A stretch of 22,693 nucleotides of DNA. Source: Caldifarciminota bacterium (GTDB lineage Bacteria > Hydrothermota > Hydrothermia > B15-G9 > WFZT01). Positions 7,800-14,500 of this stretch are shown here, in pieces. The stretch lies in NCBI GenBank assembly GCA_026986655.1, contig JALSOD010000307.1, forward strand, positions 1-22,693. Reading direction: 5' to 3'. Positions within the stretch are counted from its first letter, which is position 1, and each line of letters begins with the position of its first letter. The position numbers and the translations under genes are program-made. The notes beneath the pieces are model-generated. The model was not told the DNA's origin, ran no database searches, and saw only the letters and a list, made by a program, of their open reading frames with translations.

Positions 7800-8422
7800 T
7801 TTTCGACCCCTATCACAGCGGTGATGGTTTTTTGTGGATATAGAAGATTTTTCTCGTTAATTTTTATTCCCAGCTCATCAAGTTTCAATTCCCTATAAAT
7901 TTCTCTTTGAAATTCAAGTGAGAGATCTCCATATCCAGGACTGAATCTCATGGTTAGGAAACTCCTTAAATGTCGTGCCTGCGTATCTAATAGGTGATTC
8001 AGAGAGTTTGCAACCGCCTCAACGGCCTCCGAACCGATCACATCAAAGATGAGGGCTTTCTCAACATGTCCAGCCTCTGTTTCCAATTTGATTTTTTCAT
8101 CTATACCAGGTCCTATTGTCACAGCCATGAAGATTACCGCAAACGAATCCTTTAAAAGTTTTTTCATCGACTCGCCTCTAAGAACCACATCAGTATTTTT
8201 TAATTTAATAAAATCGTTCTTATGATCGATTTTTCTAACAATATAAACACCTTTTGGATCAATTAGAGACTCTGCCTCTCTAAAGCAGTTTTCCACAAGG
8301 GATTTAACAGAGGGGGTGATTACCGTGGTTTTGAATCTATACCCCAGAAGGCCCCAGACCGCTTTTCTATTGATTTCAAAATTTTCAATACGGTCAAGCC
8401 TTATGAGCCTGTCATATAGCAT
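7796..8422 (-). CDS. Stand-alone B12-dependent methionine synthase activation-domain protein
   Basis: A 208-aa protein with the signature of the MetH reactivation domain as a free polypeptide, like Thermotoga maritima TM0269. The RFSPGYGDLSL motif (159-169) matches the AdoMet-binding RxxPGYxxxPxH region of E. coli MetH, and the end (LLYPQKTITAVIGVEK) matches the 'P.kS.sa..G' strand. The middle (FMAVTIGPGIDEKI, then DVIGSEAVEAVAN) matches the free-standing family. In E. coli this domain helps reduce inactive cob(II)alamin and methylates it with AdoMet. Here it sits directly before a metH that lacks such a domain, overlapping it by 4 bp, so it very likely serves that enzyme. It follows the foldase gene by 7 bases. 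No clear Shine-Dalgarno site is visible, so translation may be coupled. Confidence 0.88.
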   Translation of the reverse strand: MLYDRLIRLDRIENFEINRKAVWGLLGYRFKTTVITPSVKSLVENCFREAESLIDPKGVYIVRKIDHKNDFIKLKNTDVVLRGESMKKLLKDSFAVIFMAVTIGPGIDEKIKLETEAGHVEKALIFDVIGSEAVEAVANSLNHLLDTQARHLRSFLTMRFSPGYGDLSLEFQREIYRELKLDELGIKINEKNLLYPQKTITAVIGVEK

Positions 8423-8429
8423 TCCATGG

Positions 8430-10298
8430 TTAGTAAAGGAGATAACTTCTATAGTCTTTTACACCCTTTTCACTTGTCAATTCGTTGTTCCACGTCTGCC
8501 AGAGCCTGTCAATGAGTCCGTATTTCACTTTAAGGGCGAACTGTTCCTTCTCTTTCTCAAATTCCTGTTTTGTGGGTACTTTCTTGTCGAGCAGTTTTAC
8601 AATGAATACACCATTCTGATACTTGATTGGGGGTGAAATCTCTCCTGGTTTCATAGCAAATATTGCACCGTAAAGGGTGTAATTAATACCGATGGTTTTT
8701 ATCGGTTGTCCCCATCTTGTTTCTCCTGTCTCTACATATTTAATTCCATAGGGTTTCAGGGAATCAGCCACACTTTTTAGAGTTAAACCCGATTTAATCA
8801 ACTTTTCTGCCCTGTCAACGAGTTTATTAATGATTTCCTGCTTTTTCTCTCTCTTATACTTTAATTCAACCTCTCTTTTTACCTTGTCGAAAGGCGGAAT
8901 CTGCCTGGGGATCTTCTCTTTAATCTTGAAAACGAGATAGTAATAAGGTTTATTGAAAACAGGCGAAATTTCTCCCTTTTCGTGCTCTTTAACAAACTTT
9001 AGGATTTCATTGTCGATTCCTATTCTTGGAATAAAGCCAAGATTCAACTTGAATTCTCCGGTTTCAACGATCTTAAGCCCCATATCCTGTGCCGCCTTTT
9101 CAAATCCTTCCTTTTTAGCCTTATCAAGGAAATCTCTCAACTTCTGGTTCAAATCAGACTTTGTCGTACCACTGATTCTAATACGAACCAAAATGTACGC
9201 GATTTTAAGACTATCGGCCTCAGAAATTTTCTTGGATTTCTTTCTTCTTTTTCGGGATTTCTTCGGTGTGTCAAGCAATTTTACGATAACCCATCCACGG
9301 GGTGTTAGTGTGGGTTTTGAAAATTCCCCCTTCTTGAGCTTTTTGGCAATTGGGTATAGATATCCGTATCTCCTATCACCGGGTTTTACCCAGCCAATAA
9401 CGCCTGCACTGTCCTTTGTGGCCGGATCTTCACTATAATATTGGGCAATATCTCCGAATTTTTCACCACTTTTGAGTTCGTCGTATGCAGTGTAAATTCT
9501 GTCCTTGGCGTCCGATGAATCCTGCGAAGAGGGAAGTTTTCTCAATATCACAAGTTCTAAATTGGCCTTTTCCGGTTCGTTGAACTCTTCCCTGTGTTTC
9601 TCGTAATAGTTTTTCAAATCCTGATCTGTATATTTGACGAGGGAATCAGGAATGTAATAGATGTTAAAATTGAGTATGTTTGCATTGAACCGCATATTCA
9701 CGCGTTTGTATTCCTCAAAAAGTTCAGTATTAGATAGTGGCAGACTGATTAGGATATCAGATTTTACGATATCCTTTGGGACCTCCCTTCTAATCCTTCT
9801 CTCATAGGCTTCAAAATACTGAAGGTTCCTTGGGTTTTTTAGGGCCTGTATATACTTCTGGAAATCGAATTTCCCATCTGGTTTCCTGAATGCGGTATCA
9901 CGCAATATTTCCGGAGGAGGAGAAGTCTCGATAATTTTTAACACTGTTGGATCGGTGAGATCAAGATGCCTCTCTTCGATGATTTTTTGCCACCTGACAT
10001 CCTCAAGGATTTTTTTCCAGGCTTCCTCCTGGATCTTTGCCTCTTCTTCCTCCGAGGGATTTACACCATTATTTGCCCTGACACTGTCATTATAAATCTG
10101 CTGAAATACCTGGTTATAGTATCTAATTGGGATTTTATGCTCGCCGACTTCAGCAACAATTCCTCTCTGCCAGGGCTTTGCATTTCTTTTTCCAACGATA
10201 TTTGCACCAAGATCAAAGATAATCCATCCTATAAAGGCAGCTACAATTAGCCATAAATAGAATTTAGTAGTTTTCCTCAATTTTCTCATTAACATCAT
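8430..10298 (-). CDS. Membrane-anchored SurA/PpiD-type peptidyl-prolyl isomerase
   Basis: A periplasmic folding helper, 622 aa. One membrane helix near the N-terminus (about 14-33, FYLWLIVAAFIGWIIFDLGA) is preceded by basic residues and has no cleavage site, so it is an inner-membrane anchor as in PpiD. It is followed by a SurA-like helical N-domain (about 45-225), a parvulin rotamase domain (about 235-345, with FGDIAQYYSEDPATKDSAGVIGWV split over its helix and strand), and a second, less conserved rotamase-like region ending in a GEISPPIKYQNGVFIVKLLDK strand (about 550-595). A lysine-arginine stretch (KKSRKRRKKSKK) lies between them. It is the first gene after the promoter at 10337-10366 and has GGAGG 11 bases before the ATG. 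Its presence ahead of methionine genes has no obvious functional logic. Confidence 0.88.
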   Translation of the reverse strand: MMLMRKLRKTTKFYLWLIVAAFIGWIIFDLGANIVGKRNAKPWQRGIVAEVGEHKIPIRYYNQVFQQIYNDSVRANNGVNPSEEEEAKIQEEAWKKILEDVRWQKIIEERHLDLTDPTVLKIIETSPPPEILRDTAFRKPDGKFDFQKYIQALKNPRNLQYFEAYERRIRREVPKDIVKSDILISLPLSNTELFEEYKRVNMRFNANILNFNIYYIPDSLVKYTDQDLKNYYEKHREEFNEPEKANLELVILRKLPSSQDSSDAKDRIYTAYDELKSGEKFGDIAQYYSEDPATKDSAGVIGWVKPGDRRYGYLYPIAKKLKKGEFSKPTLTPRGWVIVKLLDTPKKSRKRRKKSKKISEADSLKIAYILVRIRISGTTKSDLNQKLRDFLDKAKKEGFEKAAQDMGLKIVETGEFKLNLGFIPRIGIDNEILKFVKEHEKGEISPVFNKPYYYLVFKIKEKIPRQIPPFDKVKREVELKYKREKKQEIINKLVDRAEKLIKSGLTLKSVADSLKPYGIKYVETGETRWGQPIKTIGINYTLYGAIFAMKPGEISPPIKYQNGVFIVKLLDKKVPTKQEFEKEKEQFALKVKYGLIDRLWQTWNNELTSEKGVKDYRSYLLY

Positions 10299-10336
10299 GG
10301 CAAAATCATCCTCCGTCCAAAGAAAATTTGGGGGTT

Positions 10337-10366
10337 AGTATATTACAAGAATAAAAACTCTGTCAA
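10337..10366 (-). promoter_or_regulatory. Promoter of the ppiD-like / methionine operon
   Basis: Minus-strand TTGACA (10366-10361, perfect), an 18-base spacer and TATACT (10342-10337, 5 of 6). A start near 10330 would give a leader of about 30 bases holding GGAGG before the ATG at 10298. That is too short for a SAM or B12 riboswitch, and none is seen. The promoter begins 14 bases past the tRNA-Ala 3' end, so readthrough from the tRNAs is also possible. Confidence 0.75.
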
Positions 10367-10379
10367 GGCAAGGGAAAAG

Positions 10380-10451
10380 TGGACCCGGTGGGACTTGAAC
10401 CCACGACCTGGTGACTGCCAGTCACCCGCGCTCCCACTGCGCCACGGGCCC
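10380..10451 (-). tRNA. tRNA-Ala (GGC)
   Basis: A full 72-nt cloverleaf on the minus strand: acceptor GGGCCCG with CGGGTCC, D stem GCGC/GCGC, anticodon stem GGTGA/TCACC around loop CTGGCAG (anticodon GGC), T stem GTGGG/CCCAC with TTCAAGT, discriminator A. The acceptor holds the G3-U70 wobble pair, the main identity mark for alanine. CCA is not encoded (ACTT follows). It lies 7 bases downstream of tRNA-Lys and is probably cotranscribed with it. Confidence 0.97.
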
Positions 10452-10458
10452 ACGACTA

Positions 10459-10531
10459 TGGGCCGTGCAGGATTCGAACCTGCGACCCCCTGATTAAAAA
10501 TCAGGTGCTCTGCCACCTGAGCTAACGGCCC
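10459..10531 (-). tRNA. tRNA-Lys (TTT)
   Basis: A 73-nt cloverleaf on the minus strand: acceptor GGGCCGT with ACGGCCC, D stem GCTC/GAGC, anticodon stem CCTGA/TCAGG around TTTTTAA (anticodon TTT), T stem GCAGG/CCTGC with TTCGAAT, discriminator A. CCA is not encoded. It is the first gene of a two-tRNA transcript; a good promoter lies 12 bases upstream. Confidence 0.97.
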
Positions 10532-10543
10532 TGACAGTTGCAT

Positions 10544-10572
10544 ATTCTAATGGGTTTGACTCCTCTTTTCAA
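10544..10572 (-). promoter_or_regulatory. Promoter of the tRNA-Lys / tRNA-Ala transcript
   Basis: Minus-strand TTGAAA (10572-10567), a 17-base spacer and TAGAAT (10549-10544), with the mature tRNA-Lys 5' end at 10531. The implied start gives a 5' trailer of only a few bases. Confidence 0.7.
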
Positions 10573-10620
10573 TAATCCGGAGAGTATCTGGGTTTTGAAT
10601 AAATTTTCAATTCTATCTAC

Positions 10621-10648
10621 CATAAAAAGTGAAGCATAAAAAGTGAAG
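10621..10648 (+). repeat. Perfect tandem repeat, 2 x 14 bp
   Basis: CATAAAAAGTGAAG occurs twice head to tail at 10621-10634 and 10635-10648. Each unit contains AAGTGAA, which reappears in the nearby inverted repeat. It lies between the divergent tRNA and LVIVD-gene promoters. Confidence 0.85.
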
Positions 10649-10661
10649 ATAATATTCATGT

Positions 10662-10692
10662 TTAAGTGAAATAATATTACTGATTCACTTAA
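10662..10692. promoter_or_regulatory. Inverted repeat, possible regulator-binding site
   Basis: Perfect 9-bp arms TTAAGTGAA (10662-10670) and TTCACTTAA (10684-10692), separated by 13 AT-rich bases. The arm shares AAGTGAA with both tandem repeat units just upstream, giving three direct copies and one inverted copy in 65 bp. The site is about 45-75 bp above the likely -10 of the LVIVD gene, a position that suits an activator. No protein is identified. Confidence 0.5.
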
Positions 10693-10737
10693 GTTTCATT
10701 TGCCACGGTTAAGGTTTTTTCTTCGACCACAAAGTAT

Positions 10738-10743
10738 TATAAT
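10738..10743 (+). promoter_or_regulatory. -10 box of the LVIVD-repeat gene
   Basis: A perfect TATAAT ends 31 bases before the ATG at 10775. The -35 position is only a T-run (GGTTTTTTC), so the promoter may depend on an activator. Confidence 0.5.
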
Positions 10744-10774
10744 CATTCAGAAAGGTCAAAAAGGAGGTATATGT

Positions 10775-12862
10775 ATGAAGAAGTTGTTGGTAGTAGCAAT
10801 GTTGCTCATCATGGGGGTGGTGAGTGCCCAGAGTCTCAATCTGGTTGCAAGAGCACTGTGGGGTCCCTCTGAGGCTGTAGCCAGGAACGGAGACACGCTC
10901 TACATAGGTGGTGGGGCGGCTGTCCTTATCGTAAACGTTGCCAATTCTTCAAATCCACAGGTTATAAACTGGTTTTATACTCCCGATATCGTACGTGCTC
11001 TCAAATACAGAGATGGATATTTATACATTGGTAATTCGTACTATGGTTTCTCTATTGCCGATGTACACAATGCGGAAAATCCGGTACTGCTCTCTACTGT
11101 TACAAGCGATCAAGATTGGAGGGTACTCGGGCTCTGGATTCAGGATACCCTCCTGTATGTGGCTGCAAGAGAGTATGGACTCGCCATCTACAATGTCAGT
11201 GATCCATCCAATCCCGTCGAAATAGGAAGATTTAATTCCGGAATTTCTGCCGTTGTCTCCGTTTTTGTTTCCGATACCCTTGCATACATTGCAGACTACG
11301 ATAATGGAATTAAGATCTTGAACGTTGCCGATCCTACAAATCCATCTCTTATTTCTTCTTGGTCTTTAAATGCTTCCTATGCATTTGGTATAACTGTCAG
11401 AGATACACTTGCCTATGTCGCTTATGGTGGGAATGGTCTTGTCATTGTAAACATCTCAGATCCTACATCCCCCATTTATGTCTCAAGCTATGATCCGGGG
11501 AGCTATGCCTGGGACGTGAAACTCTTCGGAAACTACTGCATTGTTTCCCACTGGTCTCGTGGTGTGTATGTCTATGATGTCTCTACACCAACTGCCATCA
11601 CTCCTGTTGGATTTTATGATACAGATGGAACTGCGAGTAAATTTGAAGTGGATTCCACCAATATTTACCTCGCCGATAGAGTGAAAGGCTTCAAAATCCT
11701 CGATTGGTCAAATCCGTCTACAATTACCCTTGCCAGCGTGGTTGAAACCGGAAACTGGATCTGGGGAATGGGAATCTATGGAAATTATCTTTACACCGTT
11801 GGAGCATGGAGTCCGATCTTCATCCTTGATATACGTGATTTAGAAAACCCGGGTTACGTGGGAGCTGTTACAACCGTACCACAATTTGCCTGGAGTGCGT
11901 ATCCGGCCAACGGGAAGCTCTATGTCGCCTCAGCTTCGGCTGGAATCTGGGTATACGATCTCTCTGATCCTGAGAATCCACTTCTCGAAGGTACAACAAA
12001 CCTTGGAATTAATGTCTACGACGTGATTGTTGAGGATACAATAGGTTTCGTAGCCGGCGCCTCTGATGGATTTTACATAGTAAATGTGTCCAACCCGTCC
12101 GGGATTTCAGTAATCTCAAATATTCCCACAGTGAATGTCGCATTTAAATTGTTTAAGAAAGATTCACTCGTATATGTTGCAGATAGATCCGGTGGTGTCA
12201 GAATTATCAATGTGGCTGATCTTACCAATCCCACTGAAATCGGAGCAATGACGCCCGGTGGAAAGGCCTATGGAATTTATGTTCAGGATACAATTGCCTA
12301 TATTGGTGCCTGGAATGATGGAATTTATATCTATAATGTGGCTGATCCTACAAATCCCATCCAGCTTTCTCATATCGTTACACCTGGAAATGTGAGGGAT
12401 GTTGCGGCTTATGGACACTACCTGTTTGCCGGTGAAGAGGCTGCTGGACTCGCAGTTTTCGACGTCTCTAATCCTTCCCAACCCACGCTTGTAGATTCTT
12501 TTAACACCTCTGATTGGGTGTGGAGGGTTGCCGTTTTACCTGATTATGTTATAGCTGATGATAGAGGCGATGGTCTCTATTTCTTCAATTTCCCTATGAC
12601 AGATGTGTCTGAAGGAATGGAAGACCATGGAATTTCTGTCAGAGCTATATTTAACAGGCTCACACTCTCGGTTCGAAAGCCTGGAAGAGTTGGTATCGAC
12701 ATTTACAGTGTGGATGGTAGAAAGGTCAGAACTTATGATCTGAATGTGGCCGAAAATACGGAGAAAACGATATCTCTCGATAATTTACCATCCGGGATTT
12801 ATTACTACCGGGTGAAGGCTCAGGGAACGAGTCTTGGGGGAAGATTGATAGTGTTTAAATGA
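10775..12862 (+). CDS. Secreted LVIVD-repeat beta-propeller protein with C-terminal sorting domain
   Basis: A 695-aa exported protein. The start is the ATG at 10775: AAGGAGG precedes it by 7 bases and the signal peptide begins there (MKKLLVVAMLLIMGVVSAQS, cut probably after SA-Q); an upstream in-frame ATG at 10700 has neither. After that come about 14 LVIVD repeats of 40-45 residues, each with a phrase like GIKILNVADPTNPSLI or GLAIYNVSDPSNPVEI. Fourteen units would suit two seven-bladed propellers. The last 65 or so residues (GRVGIDIYSVDGRKVRTYDL, then LPSGIYYYRV and GGRLIVF) match the C-terminal sorting domain used with type IX secretion in FCB-group bacteria. It is probably a surface or secreted binding protein; ligand unknown. 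A monocistronic unit is suggested by flanking promoters and a hairpin. Confidence 0.88.
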   Translation: MKKLLVVAMLLIMGVVSAQSLNLVARALWGPSEAVARNGDTLYIGGGAAVLIVNVANSSNPQVINWFYTPDIVRALKYRDGYLYIGNSYYGFSIADVHNAENPVLLSTVTSDQDWRVLGLWIQDTLLYVAAREYGLAIYNVSDPSNPVEIGRFNSGISAVVSVFVSDTLAYIADYDNGIKILNVADPTNPSLISSWSLNASYAFGITVRDTLAYVAYGGNGLVIVNISDPTSPIYVSSYDPGSYAWDVKLFGNYCIVSHWSRGVYVYDVSTPTAITPVGFYDTDGTASKFEVDSTNIYLADRVKGFKILDWSNPSTITLASVVETGNWIWGMGIYGNYLYTVGAWSPIFILDIRDLENPGYVGAVTTVPQFAWSAYPANGKLYVASASAGIWVYDLSDPENPLLEGTTNLGINVYDVIVEDTIGFVAGASDGFYIVNVSNPSGISVISNIPTVNVAFKLFKKDSLVYVADRSGGVRIINVADLTNPTEIGAMTPGGKAYGIYVQDTIAYIGAWNDGIYIYNVADPTNPIQLSHIVTPGNVRDVAAYGHYLFAGEEAAGLAVFDVSNPSQPTLVDSFNTSDWVWRVAVLPDYVIADDRGDGLYFFNFPMTDVSEGMEDHGISVRAIFNRLTLSVRKPGRVGIDIYSVDGRKVRTYDLNVAENTEKTISLDNLPSGIYYYRVKAQGTSLGGRLIVFK

Positions 12863-12876
12863 TGAATTAAATTTTA

Positions 12877-12903
12877 GGGCGGCGGGCCAGAGGCCCGCCG
12901 CCC
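12877..12903. terminator. Perfect GC-only hairpin, possible terminator without U-tract
   Basis: GGGCGGCGGGCC (12877-12888), loop AGA, GGCCCGCCGCCC (12892-12903): a 12-bp perfect stem with no A-T pair, 14 bases after the LVIVD stop codon. No T-run follows on either strand, so it is not a classical intrinsic terminator. It may stop or stabilise the transcript, or be a copy of a dispersed repeat. Confidence 0.55.
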
Positions 12904-12914
12904 AACAACATCCC

Positions 12915-12943
12915 TTGACACTTAATTTCCTTAATGTTAATAT
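12915..12943 (+). promoter_or_regulatory. Promoter of tRNA-Arg
   Basis: TTGACA (12915-12920, perfect), a 17-base spacer and TAATAT (12938-12943). Transcription would begin near 12950, a few bases before the mature tRNA at 12958, and probably continues into the gene at 13044. Confidence 0.78.
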
Positions 12944-12957
12944 CAAAACCGTTCGGT

Positions 12958-13031
12958 GCGCCCGTAGCTCAATTGGATAGAGCGACGGACTACGAATCCG
13001 TAGGCTGGGGGTTCGACTCCCTCCGGGCGCG
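12958..13031 (+). tRNA. tRNA-Arg (ACG)
   Basis: A 74-nt cloverleaf: acceptor GCGCCCG with CGGGCGC, D stem GCTC/GAGC, anticodon stem ACGGA/TCCGT around CTACGAA (anticodon ACG, normally edited to ICG), T stem GGGGG/CCCTC with TTCGACT, discriminator G. The next bases are CCA (13032-13034), unlike the other two tRNAs here. A protein gene begins 9 bases after that CCA. Confidence 0.97.
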
Positions 13032-13043
13032 CCATTAATTGTT

Positions 13044-13454
13044 ATGTACTTTCTCCTTATTGCAATTTCACTTTCAACAATGAGGTTCCCGCTCCAGAAA
13101 TCCCCCGATCCTGAGCCAAAGAAAGCTGCCCTTTACTCATTTGCCTATCCTGGCCTTGGAGAATACTACACAGGAAATACCAGAAAGGCCATCCTGTTCT
13201 CCACAATTGCAACTTTTTTCCTGGGTAAAGCTGTATATCACTACTACCAGTATAAAACCTACCGTGACGAGTATCTAAAGATTGGCGATTATTCCTACAA
13301 ATTAGAGTACGAAAATCAATTCAATTCCTTTATGAGTGCACTTTTTTACTACATTGGTATCTGGGGATTCTCGATGGTTGATTCCTACATTTCGGCCCAT
13401 CTTTCTAAATTTTATAACGTCGATAAAAAGATTGATGAGGAATTCGTTCGTTAA
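13044..13454 (+). CDS. Small membrane protein, DUF5683-like
   Basis: A 136-aa protein of unknown role. An N-terminal hydrophobic stretch (MYFLLIAISLSTM) looks like a signal peptide or first helix. The segment KKAALYSFAYPGLGEYYTGN (about 26-45) matches the 'kkAalySailPGlGqiYnGk' phrase of the DUF5683 membrane-protein family known from Bacteroidetes and relatives. Two further hydrophobic segments follow (AILFSTIATFFLGKAVYHYY and FMSALFYYIGIWGFSMVDSY). Length is near the short end of that family. No Shine-Dalgarno site exists. The ATG is 9 bases from the tRNA-Arg CCA, so the mRNA is probably released by tRNA 3' processing and would have a very short leader. Family assignment is from one motif and should be taken as likely only. 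Confidence 0.7.
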   Translation: MYFLLIAISLSTMRFPLQKSPDPEPKKAALYSFAYPGLGEYYTGNTRKAILFSTIATFFLGKAVYHYYQYKTYRDEYLKIGDYSYKLEYENQFNSFMSALFYYIGIWGFSMVDSYISAHLSKFYNVDKKIDEEFVR

Positions 13455-13596
13455 AGGCACTTTCGTCAGGAAGTTTGGGTAATCCCTTTTTGAAAATGAA
13501 AACGGGAGATTTCTGAATTTTCCACATGTTTTAGTTTGCATTTTCCCCGAACATTCTCGATTTTTGGCTCATATCGTAGTGATTTAATACCATTCA

Positions 13597-14445
13597 CTAT
13601 GAAAAGATTAATTTTATGGCTTCAACGAGTGGCTCAGGATAAATTTCAGCCTGAACTGGCAGGATATCAATTTCCCCATTTTTAATCAAAAACAGCTGTT
13701 TTTGCCCGGTACTTCGAAATCGAAAAACAGTTTTGTAGAGAATACCGGAAGTGCTCTTGAAAGTTTTTATAATTTTGAAGAAAACATCCTTAGTCCTCAG
13801 TTCCAGACCGGTCAGATTGAGGAGTGTATCTTCTGACAAACTGACTTTCTGAGGATAGTTGAGAAAAGTTTTGTAAGTTTTCGAGTCCCTGAATTCTCCT
13901 TTTTTTACCACTGATAAGCTGTAGGTTTTTCGCCCGGCGGCCTTCCATTTCCTCTCATATTTTGTGTAAAAAGCGTTGACTCCGTCAACTATGTTGAAGT
14001 TATTAGATTCTTTAAAAAGTTCCCTGACATTTGTAAAATAGTCTTCCACATCGGTTGAAAAGAAAAATCGGCCTTCGGGTTTGAGTGTTGAGGTTAGAAG
14101 TTCGAGAAAGTATGTATCGACGATTCTACGCTTCTCCCTACCTGGCCAGGGGTCGGGGAATAGAAGGTAAATCTCGTCGAGAGTGAAAGAGGGTGTAATC
14201 CATTGGAGGAACCATTTCCCTTCTGATTTAACGAGAAATACGTTTTTTAAATTCTTTGTTCTTGATAAAGCCTTCTTTAATGCAAAATTTGAAATATCGA
14301 GCCCCCAGATAGTGTAATCCTTCCTTGCCTCGCTTAACTGAACCAAAAATTCTCCGTTGCCACAGCCAATTTCAAGAATATGACGCTCATTTTTGTTGAA
14401 GATCTCTTTATCAATTACTTTCCTCGGTGAAATTACTCCGGCCAT
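13597..14445 (-). CDS. trmB: tRNA (guanine-N7-)-methyltransferase TrmB with C-terminal extension
   Basis: Methylates G46 in the tRNA variable loop with AdoMet. The AdoMet site is EIGCGNGEFL (25-34), the tRNA-side loop is FPDPWPGREKRR (96-107), and FFSTDVEDYF (about 128-137) follows; the order and spacing are those of TrmB. The core ends near residue 190, whereas this protein has 282 residues. The extra 90 or so residues (KTFKSTSGILYKTVFRFRST, then LIKNGEIDILPVQAEIYPEP) have a beta-rich pattern and resemble tails on TrmB of some thermophiles such as Aquifex and Thermotoga. No Shine-Dalgarno site precedes the ATG, and the proposed -10 ends 9 bases before it. It diverges from plsY. Confidence 0.93.
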   Translation of the reverse strand: MAGVISPRKVIDKEIFNKNERHILEIGCGNGEFLVQLSEARKDYTIWGLDISNFALKKALSRTKNLKNVFLVKSEGKWFLQWITPSFTLDEIYLLFPDPWPGREKRRIVDTYFLELLTSTLKPEGRFFFSTDVEDYFTNVRELFKESNNFNIVDGVNAFYTKYERKWKAAGRKTYSLSVVKKGEFRDSKTYKTFLNYPQKVSLSEDTLLNLTGLELRTKDVFFKIIKTFKSTSGILYKTVFRFRSTGQKQLFLIKNGEIDILPVQAEIYPEPLVEAIKLIFS

Positions 14446-14454
14446 GAGGCTTAA

Positions 14455-14483
14455 ATTTAATCCATCCTGATTTGTAAAATCAA
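14455..14483 (-). promoter_or_regulatory. Putative trmB promoter
   Basis: Minus-strand TTGATT (14483-14478), 17 bases, TTAAAT (14460-14455), ending 9 bases before the trmB ATG. Its -35 overlaps the -35 region of the divergent plsY promoter. Confidence 0.45.
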
Positions 14484-14500
14484 GGTTAATTTGATATAAT
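14472..14500 (+). promoter_or_regulatory. Promoter of plsY-gpsA, leaderless type
   Basis: TTGTAA (14472-14477), 17 bases, perfect TATAAT (14495-14500). The ATG of plsY starts at 14506, only 5 bases on, so transcription should begin at or just inside the first codons. Either the mRNA is leaderless or the second in-frame ATG (14512) is used. Confidence 0.68.

Noticed and set aside
8953..9438. Plus-strand 161-aa frame opposite the ppiD-like gene
   Set aside because: Fully inside a well-supported foldase gene on the other strand; serine/phenylalanine-rich, no motif, no ribosome site.
10299..10336. SAM or cobalamin riboswitch before the methionine operon
   Set aside because: The leader is about 30 bases, too short, with no conserved box.
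10343..10543. Minus-strand 66-aa frame across both tRNA genes
   Set aside because: It is translation of tRNA sequence; phrases such as GSNPARP and GRGFKSH are typical of T-arm and anticodon-arm reading and are not protein.
10700..10774. Longer start of the LVIVD protein at 10700
   Set aside because: Would bury the signal peptide and contain the -10 box; the Shine-Dalgarno site points to 10775.
12164..12481. Minus-strand 105-aa frame inside the LVIVD gene
   Set aside because: Its internal repeats only mirror the LVIVD coding repeats; no start signals or homologous motif.
13476..13500. Possible terminator GGGTAATCCCTTTTT after the gene ending at 13454
   Set aside because: The stem is only 3 bp; too weak to call.
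13577..13600. Inverted repeat TAGTGA...TCACTA between convergent genes
   Set aside because: Six AT-rich pairs with an 11-base loop and no U-tract; expected by chance in such sequence.
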